A DNA stretch of 64,000 bases, from contig NZ_JAJFZM010000005.1 of NCBI RefSeq assembly GCF_020733705.1, positions 1 to 64,000 of the forward strand, given 5' to 3'. This DNA is from Nocardia australiensis (lineage in GTDB: Bacteria; Actinomycetota; Actinomycetes; Mycobacteriales; Mycobacteriaceae). The translations under genes and the position numbers were made by a program. Shown here piece after piece: positions 62,038 through 64,000 of the stretch; position 1 is the stretch's first letter; each line of letters starts with the position of its first letter. Below the pieces are notes generated by a model. That model searched no databases. It saw only the letters and a list, made by a program, of their open reading frames with translations, and was not told where the DNA came from.

Positions 62038-62960
62038 TGCGCATCGTTTTCGCGGGCACACCCGATCCGGCCGTTCCGTCGCTGCGACGGCTCATCGATT
62101 CGCCTCGGCATGAGGTGGTCGCGGTGTTGACCCGCCCCGACGCGATCGCCGGGCGCGGACGCAAGGTGACCAGATCCCCGGTTGGCCTACTGGCCGACGA
62201 GCACGGTATTCCGGTGCTGACCCCACACCGTACATCGGAGCCCGAATTCATCGAGCAGCTCACGTCATTGGCGCCGGACTGTTGTCCGGTGGTCGCCTAC
62301 GGTGCGCTGCTGCCACAGCAGGTGCTCGACATTCCCCGCTTCGGCTGGATCAACCTGCACTTCTCGCTGCTGCCCGCGTGGCGTGGTGCGGCGCCGGTGC
62401 AGGCCGCGATCGACGCCGGTGACGAAATCACCGGCGCCGCCACCTTCCAGATCGAAGCGGGCTTGGACACCGGTCCTGTTTTCGGCGTGGTGACCGAGAA
62501 GATCGCGGTGAGCGACACATCGGGAACGCTGCTCGAGAAGCTCGCTGTCAGCGGCGCCCACCTGTTGGAGACGACTCTCGACGGCGTGGAGGACGGCACA
62601 CTGCAGGCTGCCCCGCAGTCCACCGGCGGTGTTTCCTATGCACCCAAGGTGCCGGTCGAAGCCGGGCGTATCCGATGGGATCAGCCCGCTCTGGCCATCA
62701 GCAGGCGTATTCGGGCGGTCACGCCGGCACCCGGAGCCTTTACCGAGGTCGCGGGTACGCGTCTCAAACTCGGCCCGGTCGATATGGTCGAGGAAGTGCT
62801 GCCGGAGGGTTCGATCGAGGTCAGGAAGTCTGGGGTCTTCGTTGGCACCACCACGACCGCGGTCCGCTTGAATCACATACAGCCACAGGGCAAACGAATG
62901 ATGCCCGCCCTTGACTGGGCCCGTGGCGCGCGCCTGCGGCCGGGCGCGGTGGCCGAATGA
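62037..62960 (+). CDS. fmt: Methionyl-tRNA formyltransferase
   Basis: Fmt (307 residues) formylates initiator Met-tRNA with 10-formyl-THF. The N-terminal Rossmann domain has FAGTPDPAVPSLRRLI, the catalytic Asn/His pair in WINLHFSLLPAWRGAAPVQA and the Asp of GLDTGPVF; the C-terminal OB-like domain starts near residue 205. ATG overlaps the def stop and the stop overlaps the rsmB ATG, so the three genes are coupled. Confidence 0.96.
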   Translation: MRIVFAGTPDPAVPSLRRLIDSPRHEVVAVLTRPDAIAGRGRKVTRSPVGLLADEHGIPVLTPHRTSEPEFIEQLTSLAPDCCPVVAYGALLPQQVLDIPRFGWINLHFSLLPAWRGAAPVQAAIDAGDEITGAATFQIEAGLDTGPVFGVVTEKIAVSDTSGTLLEKLAVSGAHLLETTLDGVEDGTLQAAPQSTGGVSYAPKVPVEAGRIRWDQPALAISRRIRAVTPAPGAFTEVAGTRLKLGPVDMVEEVLPEGSIEVRKSGVFVGTTTTAVRLNHIQPQGKRMMPALDWARGARLRPGAVAE

Positions 62961-64000
62961 GCGCCGATGATCGCAAGCATCCCGGGCAATCAGGCACCGG
63001 TCGTACCAACGATTCCGCATCGGTGAAACGAGGCAGTCAACGGAAGGACTCGGGCGTGCGAGACGACCAGGCACGTGACCGGAATTCGGTGCCGCGTAAC
63101 AGCGGCGGCAGCGGTCGGGACGCAGGCCCATCGAAAGGCGCTGGCACGGGAGGCTCCTCGGGAGCGCGAGACCGGCGCGACGTGTCATCGGCCGCGGGGC
63201 GCACCGATCAGGGTCGGCGGAGCACAGGCACGAAGGGTGCGGGTGCCGCGCAGACCGAGCGAAGTGGTGGCGGCGCGAGCCGGTCGCCAGGCCAACGCGG
63301 CGGCTGGGCGGACCAGGGACGCCGCAACGTGGCCGCGAAGCGCGCAGCGGCGGCCGAGGGCGGAGGTGGAGCGAATCGGGCAGCGGGTCAACGGTCGGAG
63401 TGGGCAGATCCGGATCGCCGGGGTGGGTCCGCGAAGCGTGTCGGTGCTCGAGCCGGGAACACTTCCGGGTCGAAAGACGCTCGGGTGCAATCGAATAAGG
63501 GTATGGCCAGGTCCTCGGGGGCGAAAAAGTCTGCGCGGTCCAAGGAAACGAGTGCCGCGCGGACCGGCCGTGGTGGAGCCGACGGCTCGGTTGACGCGGT
63601 GCGGCTGGTTGCGGTGGATGTGTTGCGCGCCGTGCGGGAACGCGACGCGTACGCGAATCTTGTACTGCCCGGCCTGCTTCGGGAACGGCGGATCTCCGGG
63701 CGCGACGCCGCGCTGGCCACTGAGCTCGCCTACGGTGCCTGCCGATCGCTCGGGCTGCTGGACGCGGTGATCGCTGACGGTGCTGGGCGTGCGATCGCCG
63801 AGATCGACGGTCCGTTGCTTGATGTGCTGCGGTTGGGCGTGTATCAGTTGCTGCGCACCAGGATCGGTGCGCACGCGGCAGTGGATACCTCGGTCGCGTT
63901 GGCGCGTGCCGAATTCGGAACGGGTAAGGCCGGCTTCGTCAACGCCGTGCTGCGCCGTGCCGGTGAGAAGTCTGTCGATGAATGGGTGGCCGCGCTGGCA
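62957..64000 (+). CDS. rsmB: 16S rRNA (cytosine-967) methyltransferase, N-terminal part with long basic extension (partial)
   Basis: The frame starting at ATG 62957 stays open to the window edge (348 codons). The first 210 residues are a low-complexity, basic region rich in Arg, Gly, Ser and Asp/Lys (for example NSGGSGRDAGPSKGAGTGGS), with no fold expected. From about residue 210 the NusB-like domain of RsmB/Fmu begins: VRLVAVDVLRAVRERDAYAN, LVLPGLLRERRISGRDAALA, TELAYGACRSLGLLDAVIA. The methyltransferase domain lies outside. Position behind fmt is conserved in Corynebacteriales; the extension is much longer than usual. Confidence 0.88.
   Translation, partial: MSADDRKHPGQSGTGRTNDSASVKRGSQRKDSGVRDDQARDRNSVPRNSGGSGRDAGPSKGAGTGGSSGARDRRDVSSAAGRTDQGRRSTGTKGAGAAQTERSGGGASRSPGQRGGWADQGRRNVAAKRAAAAEGGGGANRAAGQRSEWADPDRRGGSAKRVGARAGNTSGSKDARVQSNKGMARSSGAKKSARSKETSAARTGRGGADGSVDAVRLVAVDVLRAVRERDAYANLVLPGLLRERRISGRDAALATELAYGACRSLGLLDAVIADGAGRAIAEIDGPLLDVLRLGVYQLLRTRIGAHAAVDTSVALARAEFGTGKAGFVNAVLRRAGEKSVDEWVAALA

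Overview
The window is high-GC actinobacterial DNA, most likely from Nocardia or a close relative (Nocardiaceae). The left edge carries the order pyrC - PH-like membrane protein - carA - carB - pyrF - mihF - gmk - rpoZ - coaBC - metK - priA, and the right edge carries def - fmt - rsmB. mIHF, the mycobacterial-type PyrF and the zinc-binding but helicase-dead PriA are all typical of Corynebacteriales. In related genomes priA lies much closer to def/fmt/rsmB, so most of the 13.4-61.4 kb stretch reads as accessory DNA placed inside a conserved neighbourhood.

Layout. 0-13.4 kb: pyrimidine, nucleotide, CoA and SAM housekeeping genes. 13.4-24 kb: a methyltransferase pseudogene, an LRV-repeat protein with a cysteine island, a PadR regulator, a secreted lipase, a galM-like/galT/galK operon with a trailing hydrolase, and a divergent SDR/LysR pair. 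24-34.3 kb: a cobalamin (B12) cluster in visible decay. Four B12 riboswitches are readable (24.1 kb +, 28.9 kb -, 34.05 kb -, 34.2 kb +). Intact genes are a bluB-cobT fusion, cobC, cobA, cobL, cobM, cobIJ and cobH. A NiCoT-type transporter, cobQ, cobD, a threonine-phosphate decarboxylase, a chelatase ATPase and cobG survive only as fragments. The last riboswitch has no gene left behind it.

34.4-54.2 kb: a catabolic locus built around a divergent adenosylcobalamin-dependent acyl-CoA mutase. It encodes two thiolases, an MFS transporter, a carboxylase split into three polypeptides (carboxyltransferase, 79-residue biotin carrier, stand-alone biotin carboxylase), a TetR regulator, an enoyl-CoA hydratase/isomerase, the mutase large and small subunits, a 3-hydroxyacyl-CoA dehydrogenase, a metallo-beta-lactamase-fold hydrolase, the MeaB chaperone, an acyl-CoA ligase and a PduO-type adenosyltransferase. 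Two promoters of this locus share a 26-bp element over the -10 and start region. The mutase has Gly where known acyl-CoA mutases have the thioester-binding His, and Lys where methylmalonyl-CoA mutase has its carboxylate-binding Arg, so its substrate is probably not one of the described ones. This is my best candidate for an undescribed system: activation of a carboxylic acid, B12-dependent skeletal rearrangement, oxidation and thiolysis.

54.7-61.4 kb: an F420/NADP reductase-like protein with a quinone oxidoreductase, a MarR/SnoaL-like pair, and a TetR/MFS efflux pair with a perfect 31-bp operator lying between a dead Tn3 transposase and a resolvase stub. IS110, IS21 and tyrosine-recombinase fragments lie beside the catabolic locus, consistent with horizontal assembly. 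Core synteny resumes at def. I saw no tRNA, rRNA or CRISPR array.
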